In this document: positions 1 to 6,511 of the stretch, in pieces
Layout of the letters: every line of letters begins with the position of its first letter
How positions within the stretch are numbered: position 1 is the stretch's first letter
Assembly: GCA_001512945.1 (NCBI GenBank)
Contig: LFTF01000054.1
Location: forward strand, 20,614 to 32,518
DNA: 11,905 bases
Origin: Clostridiales bacterium DTU023
GTDB taxonomy: Bacteria > Bacillota > Clostridia > Saccharofermentanales > DTU023
Reading direction: 5' to 3'
Notes under the pieces: model-generated
The model's database searches: none
Told to the model about the DNA's origin: nothing
What the model saw: the letters and a program-made list of their open reading frames with translations, nothing else
Made by a program: the position numbers and the translations under genes

Positions 1-254
1 CCCAAGCGGGCTAAAAGTCTTACCACATTGCCAACACTGCCGCCGCTGCGAAACTCAACAGCCTGCGGATCGATATCCTGCACGTCAGCCTGCATCCGAT
101 CCAAAGTGTCTCTAATTTTTCCGTACGGAATGATCAGGTCAGCACATACGTCACCGTAGCAGATCAGACGGTCCCACGCGCCTCCGGGACTGTTTCGAAG
201 TTCTCTCGAAAACGCCTCGCTCAGCGTGACTTTTGCCAAGGAGCCCTCACTCAT
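1..254 (-). CDS. PfkB-family carbohydrate/nucleoside kinase, N-terminal fragment (gene runs off the window start)
   Basis: Only the first 84 codons are inside the window. The translation reads MSEGSLAKVTLSEAF, then at about residues 31-42 ICYGDVCADLII and at about 68-85 FRSGGSVGNVVRLLARLG. This is the N-terminal signature of the PfkB/ribokinase family: a first beta strand of the form GD..xD, then a GGS..N..xxLARLG substrate-binding stretch. The C-terminal ATP-binding DTxGAGD motif is outside the window, so the substrate cannot be guessed. The start ATG (254-252) overlaps the TGA of the upstream TrpF-like gene as ATGA. An AGGAG ribosome binding site lies at 268-264, 9 bases before the ATG. Third gene of an operon with a nucleoside hydrolase, so ribose, another released sugar or a nucleoside is a plausible substrate (inference). 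Family assignment is fairly sure; function is open. Confidence 0.82.
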   Translation of the reverse strand, partial: MSEGSLAKVTLSEAFSRELRNSPGGAWDRLICYGDVCADLIIPYGKIRDTLDRMQADVQDIDPQAVEFRSGGSVGNVVRLLARL

Positions 255-928
255 GACTCCAAGCTCCTAACGGCCATACAAAAAGCGCGCACTCGCTCGA
301 TGTCTTTTCTCAAAATGACGCCATTCTCCACGACGCTGGTACGAGTCAGGGAATCTACTCCACCCGGTCGCACAGCTCTGATCGCGTCACAGACGTTCTC
401 CGGGCCGAGACCGCCAGCTAAAATAACGGGCACATCGACACGTCTCACGATCTCCGCGCTGAGCGCCCAATCATGAGTCACTCCGGCCGCGCCGATACCG
501 GCAATATCGGAGGAAACGCTATCCAAAATCAAAAGATCGGCATATTGGGCTTTCCCCAAAGCGTCTTCCACGGCTTCTGGGCCGGTCATACCGACCGCTT
601 CCATCAAACAGACATCCGGAGATGTCTCGCGTAAGCGCTCACGAAATCGTGCATCACCTGTAAACCCCGTGCATAGATGAAGCACATCGGGACGCAGCCG
701 CGCCGTTTGTTCCAAAACCTTGCTCTCACTTGTCTGGACCGAGATTAGAACTTTTGTCGCCTTATCCCCTATCGCATTAAAGATGGCAGCAGCTTCAACT
801 TCACTGATCTCACAGGGAAAATGTGTGCCGTCATCTCGGCCAACAAGTAAGCCGATGCGATCGGCCCCCGCCTCGACGCATGCCAGTGCCTCTGTGGCAG
901 TTTGGATGGAATAAATCTGAATGATCAT
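251..928 (-). CDS. TrpF-like (beta/alpha)8 isomerase paralogue of unknown substrate
   Basis: A 225-residue protein of phosphoribosylanthranilate isomerase (TrpF) length and fold. The C-terminal half is clearly TrpF-like: LLILDS (132-137, carrying the equivalent of the catalytic Asp), THDW (151-154), VILAGGLGPENV (168-179) and AIRAVRPGGVDS (182-193), the phosphate-binding end of the barrel. The N-terminus departs from true TrpF. Where TrpF has KICG with the catalytic Cys, this protein reads IQIYSIQT (3-10). The SPR segment that binds the anthranilate carboxylate is replaced by RDDGTHFPCEIS (31-42). The GVDVSSGVE motif reads GVDSLTRTS. These alignments are by eye. No other trp gene is present; neighbours are a nucleoside hydrolase (74 bases upstream) and a PfkB kinase (4-base overlap downstream). 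I infer an isomerase or lyase acting on a sugar phosphate or nucleoside-derived compound, not tryptophan synthesis. Start ATG has GAGGTG at 937-932. Confidence 0.75.
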   Translation of the reverse strand: MIIQIYSIQTATEALACVEAGADRIGLLVGRDDGTHFPCEISEVEAAAIFNAIGDKATKVLISVQTSESKVLEQTARLRPDVLHLCTGFTGDARFRERLRETSPDVCLMEAVGMTGPEAVEDALGKAQYADLLILDSVSSDIAGIGAAGVTHDWALSAEIVRRVDVPVILAGGLGPENVCDAIRAVRPGGVDSLTRTSVVENGVILRKDIERVRAFCMAVRSLES

Positions 929-970
929 TTACACCTCAAAAAATAACTAGTAAACATGAAAAAGAATAGC

Positions 971-997
971 AGATCGCGAGTTGGCTCGCGTCGATCT
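971..997 (-). promoter_or_regulatory. Hairpin in the spacer between the nucleoside hydrolase and TrpF-like genes
   Basis: Bases 975-980 and 985-990 form a perfect 6-bp GC-rich stem (CGCGAG/CTCGCG) around a TTGG loop. An outer 4-bp stem (971-974 with 994-997) is interrupted by a 3-base bulge. Read on the minus strand the hairpin comes just after the nucleoside hydrolase stop and is followed by a T-rich stretch (ATTCTTTTT). It could be a weak terminator or attenuator, or an RNA-stabilising stem that sets the ratio of the first and later genes. The T run is interrupted, so full termination is uncertain. Confidence 0.4.
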
Positions 998-1002
998 GTG
1001 AA

Positions 1003-1971
1003 TCAACGCATCAATGCCGACAGTAACCACTCGGCAAACAAGTTGCGATCAGCTCCTAAAGCAAATTTACAGTTAGGTTCCAGAGGATAGACGCGCGGAT
1101 CGACGATCGTTTGTCCATCGGCCGCTCCACCGATCCCTATCGAAAGGTGCCGCTCGAAACAATTTGTCAAAACGTCAAGCTTGATTGCGGCACAAACGGC
1201 CAAGGCATCGTGTACCGTTCCGGCATTCGGCTCAGCCAGCGGCTGCAAAGCGTCGTGGACCATGATGCGTTGATCAATCGTATTGGCGGCAAATTCGCAC
1301 CAAGGGTTACTTCCCTCGCGCAGACGCGCCGTATGCGCGGAAGTGACGTACGCTTCATGTGTGGCGTCGAGCGGAACCCAAATAGTCGGCACTCCACAGT
1401 TGACAACTTTTTGAGCCGCTTCGGGATCAAACCAAATATTGAACTCCGCACTGGGACTATAATTGGTTATGCTTACCCCACCGCCCATGATATAAATTTC
1501 AGCCACGTTTTGGCACAAGGCTTCTGCGTCGATCGTTAAGGCGACACCGAGATTGGTCAAAGGACCAACAGCAATGATCGTCACGGGCTCAGATATTTTG
1601 GGGACTTCTTTTAAATAAAATTCCACCGCGGACATCGTCTCCGCTTGACGCTTGCTTGGCGGCAGCGAAAGATAGTCGTCATGGATTTGTATTTCTTCGC
1701 CATCGATGATAAGTGTTTTTCGCGGCGAGCTCTCCCAGCGAGAAGGTGTCAGGTCCTTTGTCAGGGGCTCCTTGCATCCTCTAAACACCGGTACATTCGA
1801 GCCAAATAAGTCCAAAACGCGGAGCGTGTTTTCCGTCGTCTTATCAATAGATTTGTTGCCCGCGACAGTACAGATCGCGACCACCTCCAGTTCCGGCGAG
1901 GCCAGCGCCGCCAAAATAGCGATGGCGTCATCCGAACCGGTATCGACATCGAGTATTACTTTTTTTGCCAT
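1003..1971 (-). CDS. Inosine/uridine-preferring nucleoside hydrolase family protein
   Basis: A 322-residue nucleoside hydrolase, which cleaves the N-glycosidic bond of a ribonucleoside to give free sugar and base. From the chosen start, the N-terminal calcium-binding aspartate cluster is ILDVDTGSDDAIAI (6-19; D8, D10, D14, D15). It is followed by TVAGNKS (35-41), IMGGGVS (161-167), AEFNIWFDPEAA (175-186) and the C-terminal TVHDALAV (252-259) with the conserved His-Asp. All hallmark motifs are present, so the enzyme is probably active; base preference cannot be read. An in-frame TTG at 1989 would add six residues. I prefer the ATG at 1971 because AGGAA (1980-1976) sits just before it and the family begins close to the DxDxGxDD motif. 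First gene of a minus-strand operon with a TrpF-like isomerase and a PfkB kinase. It has no signal peptide, so it is cytoplasmic and a transporter would be expected elsewhere. Confidence 0.93.
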   Translation of the reverse strand: MAKKVILDVDTGSDDAIAILAALASPELEVVAICTVAGNKSIDKTTENTLRVLDLFGSNVPVFRGCKEPLTKDLTPSRWESSPRKTLIIDGEEIQIHDDYLSLPPSKRQAETMSAVEFYLKEVPKISEPVTIIAVGPLTNLGVALTIDAEALCQNVAEIYIMGGGVSITNYSPSAEFNIWFDPEAAQKVVNCGVPTIWVPLDATHEAYVTSAHTARLREGSNPWCEFAANTIDQRIMVHDALQPLAEPNAGTVHDALAVCAAIKLDVLTNCFERHLSIGIGGAADGQTIVDPRVYPLEPNCKFALGADRNLFAEWLLSALMR

Positions 1972-2166
1972 AATGTTCCTGCTTTCCAAATCATAGTTTC
2001 AGTAAACCAGAGGTTACTGCCGAACAGCGACTATCGGTTCGGACCAAACATATCAAGTTCATCAACCAGATGATCATTCGAATCGGCATTCCACAATAGT
2101 TGTCACATTTTGAAAGGATTCGGTCCTTATCACATTCAATGTACTTCCAGATCATGCATGAATCAG

Positions 2167-2187
2167 CAACTGTTTCAACAACAGTTG
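2167..2187. promoter_or_regulatory. Perfect 8-bp inverted repeat, candidate operator or leader hairpin
   Basis: CAACTGTT and AACAGTTG flank a 5-base spacer, making a 21-base perfect dyad in the divergent promoter region. As DNA it is the right size for a dimeric repressor site. As RNA it would form an 8-bp hairpin in the leader of the nucleoside hydrolase transcript, about 45-65 bases after the predicted start site. No regulator gene lies in the window, so its owner is unknown. Confidence 0.45.
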
Positions 2188-2237
2188 ACACTACCTTACG
2201 GTTATCAAACAAATATTTGAAACTCGATTTTATACGT

Positions 2238-2266
2238 ATGATACTTATTCATTCATGCAATACCAA
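2238..2266 (-). promoter_or_regulatory. Candidate sigma-A promoter of the nucleoside hydrolase operon
   Basis: On the minus strand a TTGGTA -35 element (2266-2261) is separated by exactly 17 bases from a TATCAT -10 element (2243-2238). It would give a leader of about 260 bases before the nucleoside hydrolase ATG. The match is good but other weaker combinations exist in this AT-rich region, including a TATAAA a few bases further on. Confidence 0.45.
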
Positions 2267-2295
2267 AATCTTCCAATGAACCTTTCCGATTATAC

Positions 2296-2324
2296 TTGAT
2301 CGTGGGGCATTGCTCAATTATTTT
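2296..2324 (+). promoter_or_regulatory. Candidate promoter of the nuclease-helicase gene
   Basis: TTGATC (2296-2301) and TATTTT (2319-2324) are 17 bases apart, each matching four of six consensus bases. They lie about 57 bases upstream of the TTG start at 2382. A better -10-like TATGAT at 2328-2333 has no -35 partner at the usual distance. Tentative. Confidence 0.35.
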
Positions 2325-2381
2325 TGTTATGATGAAACTTGTCACAAACAATTAATCACTGACAGGTTAGGATAATTCTAT

Positions 2382-4901
2382 TTGACTTTTCGCACTGACA
2401 GCAAAGCCATCGTTTCAATCGCCGTAAGGCAACTAGCTGAATCGGTGCGCCGACAAGGTGGCCTTGGTAGCTCGCTTAATGCGGGCATTACGGGTAATGA
2501 AGGTACAAAAATTCACGGCGACTTTGCAAATTATGCGGATCGTGATTTTCCAGGCCATCAGCTGTTCTCCGAAATTACACTTCAAACCAGCGTTCAGAGC
2601 GACTCTCTTCCTTTTCATCTTCTTGTACAGGGGCGTTGTGACATGGTGGCTATTTCCCCGGAGGGTCGCGTCACACTCATAGAAGTCAAAGGATTCCGTG
2701 GTCACGCGCGCTCAATCCCACAGGACGGCGATCCCGTGCACTTGGCTCAAGCATTAATCTATTCACATATGCTGTTTGACAGTGATTTCTTTGACTCCCA
2801 GGGATTTGCAACTCAAGAGATTGACGTCCAGCTCCGTTACATCGCGTTCGAGAGTGGCGAAACACACATTGTTCAGAATTCGTGGACCCGAGAAGCACTG
2901 ACATCCCATTTTCTTCAAATATGCGCAGCGTTTACAAAAGCGATGGTACCTCTTTACGAGCATCGCTTTACCCGTAATGAATTGAACCAGAAGGCTTCCT
3001 TCCCCTATGAACAGCTTCGGGACGGTCAAAGGCAGATGATGCAAGAAGTCATCGCCGCCGTCCGGGACAAGGCGGTTCTGTTCGTCCAGGCCCCGACGGG
3101 CATCGGGAAAACAATGGCGACTCTTTATCCCGCGATCAAAGCGCAGGCAAACGGGTTAACCAACCAGATTTTCTACCTGACACCGACACGATCACAACGG
3201 AAAATCGCGGAGAGCACCCTGGATGACCTTGAATCACAAGGATTTTATATCCGTTCGCTTACTCTGCGCGCCAAAGAACAGATATGCCTGTCACCTGAGC
3301 ATTTTTGTGACATCAAGCAATGTCCTTACGCTATCCGATACTACGAACAACTGCAGGACGCGTTAGAGAAGAGTTATGAGCACAGGCGGTTGCTTCCGGA
3401 GGATGTGCAGGCTCTCGCAAAAGCACATAACCTGTGCCCGTTTGAGTTCTCACTGGCACTCATGCCAACTGTCGATGTCGTTATTTGCGACTATAACTAC
3501 ATTTTTAATCCGAGAATCAGATTTCAAAACTTCCTGGCCGATCCCAAGCAGCGTTATACTCTGCTGGTCGATGAGGCACACAATTTGGCGCGCCGGTCGC
3601 GCGAAATGTTTTCGGCCGTTCTGACAATCTCCGGTCTGTTAGCTCTGAGAAAGGGACTCGCGCAGTGTCGTCCTGAACCAGGAAATGATCGGCGAATTCA
3701 CGATTCAGCATGCCTGTCATCTGACCGCCTAATCCAATCACTAACCCAATTCCGTGAACTGTTGCTTGGTACTGACGCTCAGGCAACAGAATCAGCTCTT
3801 TATGAAGAGTTGAAAGCACACCATCCTGTTAAACGCGATCAATTCCTCGCTACAAAATCGCTCCCCCCGCGATTACTTGCGGAAGTTGCCACACTTGCGG
3901 GCATTATGACACGCTTTTTCGCGGATCACCCGGAATTCCCCGGCCGCCAGGCGATGATGATCCCCTATTTCGATCTGTTGTATTTTCTACGCGTTTCAGA
4001 ACGCTATTACAGTGACTCCTACATTACGACGTGGCGTACAGGAGAAAGGGAAGAACTCTACATGACTCTGCTGGCACTTGATGCGTCGACACTTTTGACG
4101 GATATTTATCGCGATCAGTCCCCCGTAGTCTTCTTCTCAGCGACACTGTCCCCTCTGCCCTACTACACCTCGTTGCTTGACGCGCGAACGACAACCGAAC
4201 GTCCTGAAATAGTCAATCTGCCATCGCCATTTCAAAAAGAACGTCGTCTTGTCATTTGTTACGAGGCACATTCGCTTCGGTATGGCGACCGCTCTCAATC
4301 TATGGCTTCCATCGCACGCCTCATACGCGATGTCGCCGGTTTGCGTAAAGGTCACTATCTCGTCTTTTCGCCTTCTTTTTATTACCAGCGCCAGCTTGCG
4401 CGGGCATTGTCAGATCTCAAAGCACAAGACATCGAATTCCTCGCACAGCCGCAACGGATGACTGACAAACAAAAGAACGCATTTCTTGCGCGTTTTCAGG
4501 AAGCAAGGAGCGTAAAATCACTGGTAGGACTCACGGTTATCGGCTCACTGTTCAATGAAGGAGTCGACCTTGTCGGCGAAGAGCTCACCGGCGTCATCGT
4601 TATCGGTACAGGGATTCCGGGCATGTCGCCGGAGCGCGATATCCTGCGCCAGTATTACGACGCAAAAACAGGAAGTGGGTTTGAATACGCCTATGTTTGG
4701 CCTGGATTTAACCGTGTCACTCAGGCAGCCGGCCGTCTGATTCGAAGCGAAGATGATTTTGGTATTGTGCTGTTGATCGATGACCGCTACGGTAGATCCG
4801 ACTACCGGCAACTTATCCCAGAGGATTGGAGCGCACACCACATCGAGAACCGTGATGAATGTCTCGAAGTCATCGATATGTTTTGGAAAGATTACAATTA
4901 A
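2382..4901 (+). CDS. PD-(D/E)XK nuclease fused to an XPD/DinG-type iron-sulfur DNA helicase
   Basis: An 839-residue two-part protein. Residues about 45-135 carry a Cas4/RecB-type nuclease signature: GRCDM with D87, IEVKG with E101 and K103, and a QxxxY motif (Q123, Y127). The helicase part has a Walker A APTGIGKT (237-244), four cysteines spaced as in XPD/DinG iron-sulfur helicases (C302, C309, C314, C352), DEAH (397-400), FFSATLSP (584-591), GSLFNEGVDLVGEEL (721-735) and motif VI QAAGRLIRSEDD (781-792). XPD/DinG enzymes unwind DNA 5' to 3'; the nuclease domain suggests coupled unwinding and cutting in repair or against foreign DNA (inference). The start is TTG: an in-frame TAA lies three codons upstream (2373-2375), no ATG occurs before about codon 88, and AGGA (2369-2372) sits 9 bases before the TTG. 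It stands alone, divergent from the nucleoside hydrolase operon and converging on sdaAA with a 4-base overlap. Confidence 0.9.
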   Translation: MTFRTDSKAIVSIAVRQLAESVRRQGGLGSSLNAGITGNEGTKIHGDFANYADRDFPGHQLFSEITLQTSVQSDSLPFHLLVQGRCDMVAISPEGRVTLIEVKGFRGHARSIPQDGDPVHLAQALIYSHMLFDSDFFDSQGFATQEIDVQLRYIAFESGETHIVQNSWTREALTSHFLQICAAFTKAMVPLYEHRFTRNELNQKASFPYEQLRDGQRQMMQEVIAAVRDKAVLFVQAPTGIGKTMATLYPAIKAQANGLTNQIFYLTPTRSQRKIAESTLDDLESQGFYIRSLTLRAKEQICLSPEHFCDIKQCPYAIRYYEQLQDALEKSYEHRRLLPEDVQALAKAHNLCPFEFSLALMPTVDVVICDYNYIFNPRIRFQNFLADPKQRYTLLVDEAHNLARRSREMFSAVLTISGLLALRKGLAQCRPEPGNDRRIHDSACLSSDRLIQSLTQFRELLLGTDAQATESALYEELKAHHPVKRDQFLATKSLPPRLLAEVATLAGIMTRFFADHPEFPGRQAMMIPYFDLLYFLRVSERYYSDSYITTWRTGEREELYMTLLALDASTLLTDIYRDQSPVVFFSATLSPLPYYTSLLDARTTTERPEIVNLPSPFQKERRLVICYEAHSLRYGDRSQSMASIARLIRDVAGLRKGHYLVFSPSFYYQRQLARALSDLKAQDIEFLAQPQRMTDKQKNAFLARFQEARSVKSLVGLTVIGSLFNEGVDLVGEELTGVIVIGTGIPGMSPERDILRQYYDAKTGSGFEYAYVWPGFNRVTQAAGRLIRSEDDFGIVLLIDDRYGRSDYRQLIPEDWSAHHIENRDECLEVIDMFWKDYN

Positions 4902-5794
4902 AGCGATTTGAGATCGATATGACCTTTACTCTGTAGCATCTCCATGATCCGGCAAGCCGTCGGTGTTTGCGCGAGACCTCCAAGTGCTGTCTCGCGAAGC
5001 GCGACAGGCATCATCCTCCCAATCGAACCCATCGCCTGAATGACCTCGTCGACGGGAATCCTGCTCTCCACACCTGCAAGCGCCATCTCCGCCGCAATGA
5101 TCGCATTGACAGCGCCTATCGCATTGCGCTTGATGCACGGGACTTCCACAAGGCTCGCGACCGGGTCGCACGTCAAGCCGAGGAGATTCTTCAATGCGAT
5201 TGCGAGCGCATGGCCCGACTGCAAGGGAGTGCCACCAGCGGCTTCTACAAGCGCTGCAGCGGCCATGGCAGACGCAGAGCCGACCTCAGCCTGGCAACCA
5301 CCTTGTGCGCCCGACAGTGAAGCCTGATTGCCAATAAGGATGCCGACGCCCCCGCTCGTGATAAGGAAATCGAGTTGTTTGCGCCTATCAAGTTTGAGAC
5401 GGTCACGAAAAGCCAGAAGAACGCCGGGAACAACTCCGGATGAGCCTGCCGTCGGTGTCGCGCAGATGATACCCATAGAGGCATTGACTTCATTGATCGC
5501 GACTGCATTCATGGCCGCTTCCAAGTAATGGCTATCTCCCAGAGGAGAACCCATCGAACGATATTCGAGGAGACGCTTAGCATCTCCGCCGCTCAGTCCG
5601 GAAAAGCTATCCACTCCTTTCAGACCATCCGCAGCGGCTTTCTCCATCACCTCAAGGTTTCTCTCCATTTTGTCCAAGATAGCCGTCTCATCGAGCGCGC
5701 CCAACGCTACTTCACGCTCGAAAAAATAGCGAGATAAGGCCTTTTTTTCTTGATGACAGATCTCATTTACTTGCAGATATTGTTCTATTAGCAT
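4898..5794 (-). CDS. sdaAA: L-serine dehydratase, iron-sulfur type, alpha subunit
   Basis: The 298-residue alpha subunit of the oxygen-sensitive [4Fe-4S] L-serine dehydratase, which converts L-serine to pyruvate and ammonia together with SdaAB. Diagnostic stretches are PTAGSSGVVPG (114-124), ITSGGVGILIGNQASLSGAQ (145-164) and three likely cluster cysteines in GAQGGCQAEVGSA (C167), GLTCDPV (C209) and EVPCIKRNA (C220). Length and motifs match the family over the whole protein, so it should be functional. The ATG has GGGGA at 5806-5802, 7 bases upstream. It follows sdaAB after 27 bases and is the last gene of the operon. Its TAA lies in the same TTAA as the stop of the convergent nuclease-helicase gene, leaving no room for an ordinary terminator between them. 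Confidence 0.97.
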   Translation of the reverse strand: MLIEQYLQVNEICHQEKKALSRYFFEREVALGALDETAILDKMERNLEVMEKAAADGLKGVDSFSGLSGGDAKRLLEYRSMGSPLGDSHYLEAAMNAVAINEVNASMGIICATPTAGSSGVVPGVLLAFRDRLKLDRRKQLDFLITSGGVGILIGNQASLSGAQGGCQAEVGSASAMAAAALVEAAGGTPLQSGHALAIALKNLLGLTCDPVASLVEVPCIKRNAIGAVNAIIAAEMALAGVESRIPVDEVIQAMGSIGRMMPVALRETALGGLAQTPTACRIMEMLQSKGHIDLKSL

Positions 5795-5821
5795 ATTAAT
5801 TTCCCCGATATACTTGCCCGT

Positions 5822-6511
5822 CTAAACCGTGTCAGACTCACGCTTCAACGCGCTCAAAAATACAATTGTCCCGACATCTTCAATGAGCTCAAAACCCCGT
5901 AACGCACGCTCAGGGATTTCTCCGTCCGTCGCGATGAGCATCAGTGCTGTCTCGCCTCGTGCTTTTCGCGATACTTCCATCTGGCTTACGTTGACCTTTT
6001 CATCCGCGAGTATATGTGTAACCCGTGCAATCAAACCAGGACGATCACGGTGAAAAATGAGAACGACCGGTTCATCGCAACTAACATGAACATCGAATCC
6101 ATCTATTTCAATGAGATCGATCATGCCGCCACCGGTCGATATACCCGTCACACTCATGGAACGATTGTCTTTATGCATGAAGAGCCTGGCAGTGTTCGGA
6201 TGTTCTGTGATCTCACCGGAGGTATTGATCCGGACTTTCATGCCCGCCTTGTCAGCGAGTTGATACGCGCTTCGAATCTCAACACTTTCCGTGGAAAGCC
6301 CGAGTAGTCCCGCGATAAGCGCCAGATCTGTGCCGTGTCCTTTATAAGTGTGACCGAACGACCCGTATAAAGTTATATCCACCTTATCAGGCTGTTCACC
6401 AAAGATTGAACGCGATGCCAAACCGATACGAACAGCCCCTGCTGTATGTGAGCTCGAGGGTCCAACCATAACGGGGCCGATAATATCAAACAGACTTCGA
6501 AATATTGTCAT
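5822..6511 (-). CDS. sdaAB: L-serine dehydratase, iron-sulfur type, beta subunit with ACT domain
   Basis: The 229-residue partner of SdaAA. The N-terminal part has the serine dehydratase beta signature VGPSSSHTAGAVR (16-28) and LYGSFGHTYKGHGTD (48-62). The GxSxGGG loop appears as GISTGGGMI (123-131), with Thr where Ile is more usual. Residues about 148-222 form an ACT domain (VVLIFHRDRPGLIARVTHIL), typical of the two-subunit enzyme of Firmicutes and usually a site of amino-acid binding or allosteric control. The ATG overlaps the recO stop as ATGA, and GGGGAG at 6525-6520 gives an 8-base spacing, so translation is probably coupled to recO. Gene order is beta then alpha, as in many Firmicutes. 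Confidence 0.97.
   Translation of the reverse strand: MTIFRSLFDIIGPVMVGPSSSHTAGAVRIGLASRSIFGEQPDKVDITLYGSFGHTYKGHGTDLALIAGLLGLSTESVEIRSAYQLADKAGMKVRINTSGEITEHPNTARLFMHKDNRSMSVTGISTGGGMIDLIEIDGFDVHVSCDEPVVLIFHRDRPGLIARVTHILADEKVNVSQMEVSRKARGETALMLIATDGEIPERALRGFELIEDVGTIVFLSALKRESDTV

Larger units (their letters stand above)
1972..2381. other. Divergent intergenic regulatory region (410 bases)
   Basis: This AT-rich stretch separates the minus-strand nucleoside hydrolase operon from the plus-strand nuclease-helicase. It holds one promoter-like element for each direction, a perfect inverted repeat at 2167-2187 and smaller hairpins (for example CCGAAC/GTTCGG at 2020-2025 and 2037-2042, AAGGA/TCCTT at 2114-2128, and an imperfect stem at 2001-2018). 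A 73-codon TTG-start reading frame exists on the minus strand (1991-2212), but I found no recognisable motif or convincing ribosome binding site and do not call it a gene. I saw no T-box or known riboswitch signature. Confidence 0.7.

Noticed and set aside
251..928. Calling the gene a true trpF
   Set aside because: The catalytic Cys motif and anthranilate-binding segment are missing by eye, and there is no trp gene nearby.
1111..1539. A 142-codon plus-strand frame inside the nucleoside hydrolase gene
   Set aside because: It is antisense to a gene with all family motifs intact, and its translation shows no domain.
1991..2212. A 73-codon minus-strand frame with a TTG start in the intergenic region
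   Set aside because: No ribosome binding site that I can see, no recognisable motif, Cys/Met/Ile-rich composition unlike the neighbours, and it lies in the presumed leader and promoter region.
2382..4901. Calling the helicase part of a CRISPR type IV or other named defence system
   Set aside because: No cas genes, repeats or other defence genes are in the window; the Cas4-like residues alone do not justify it.
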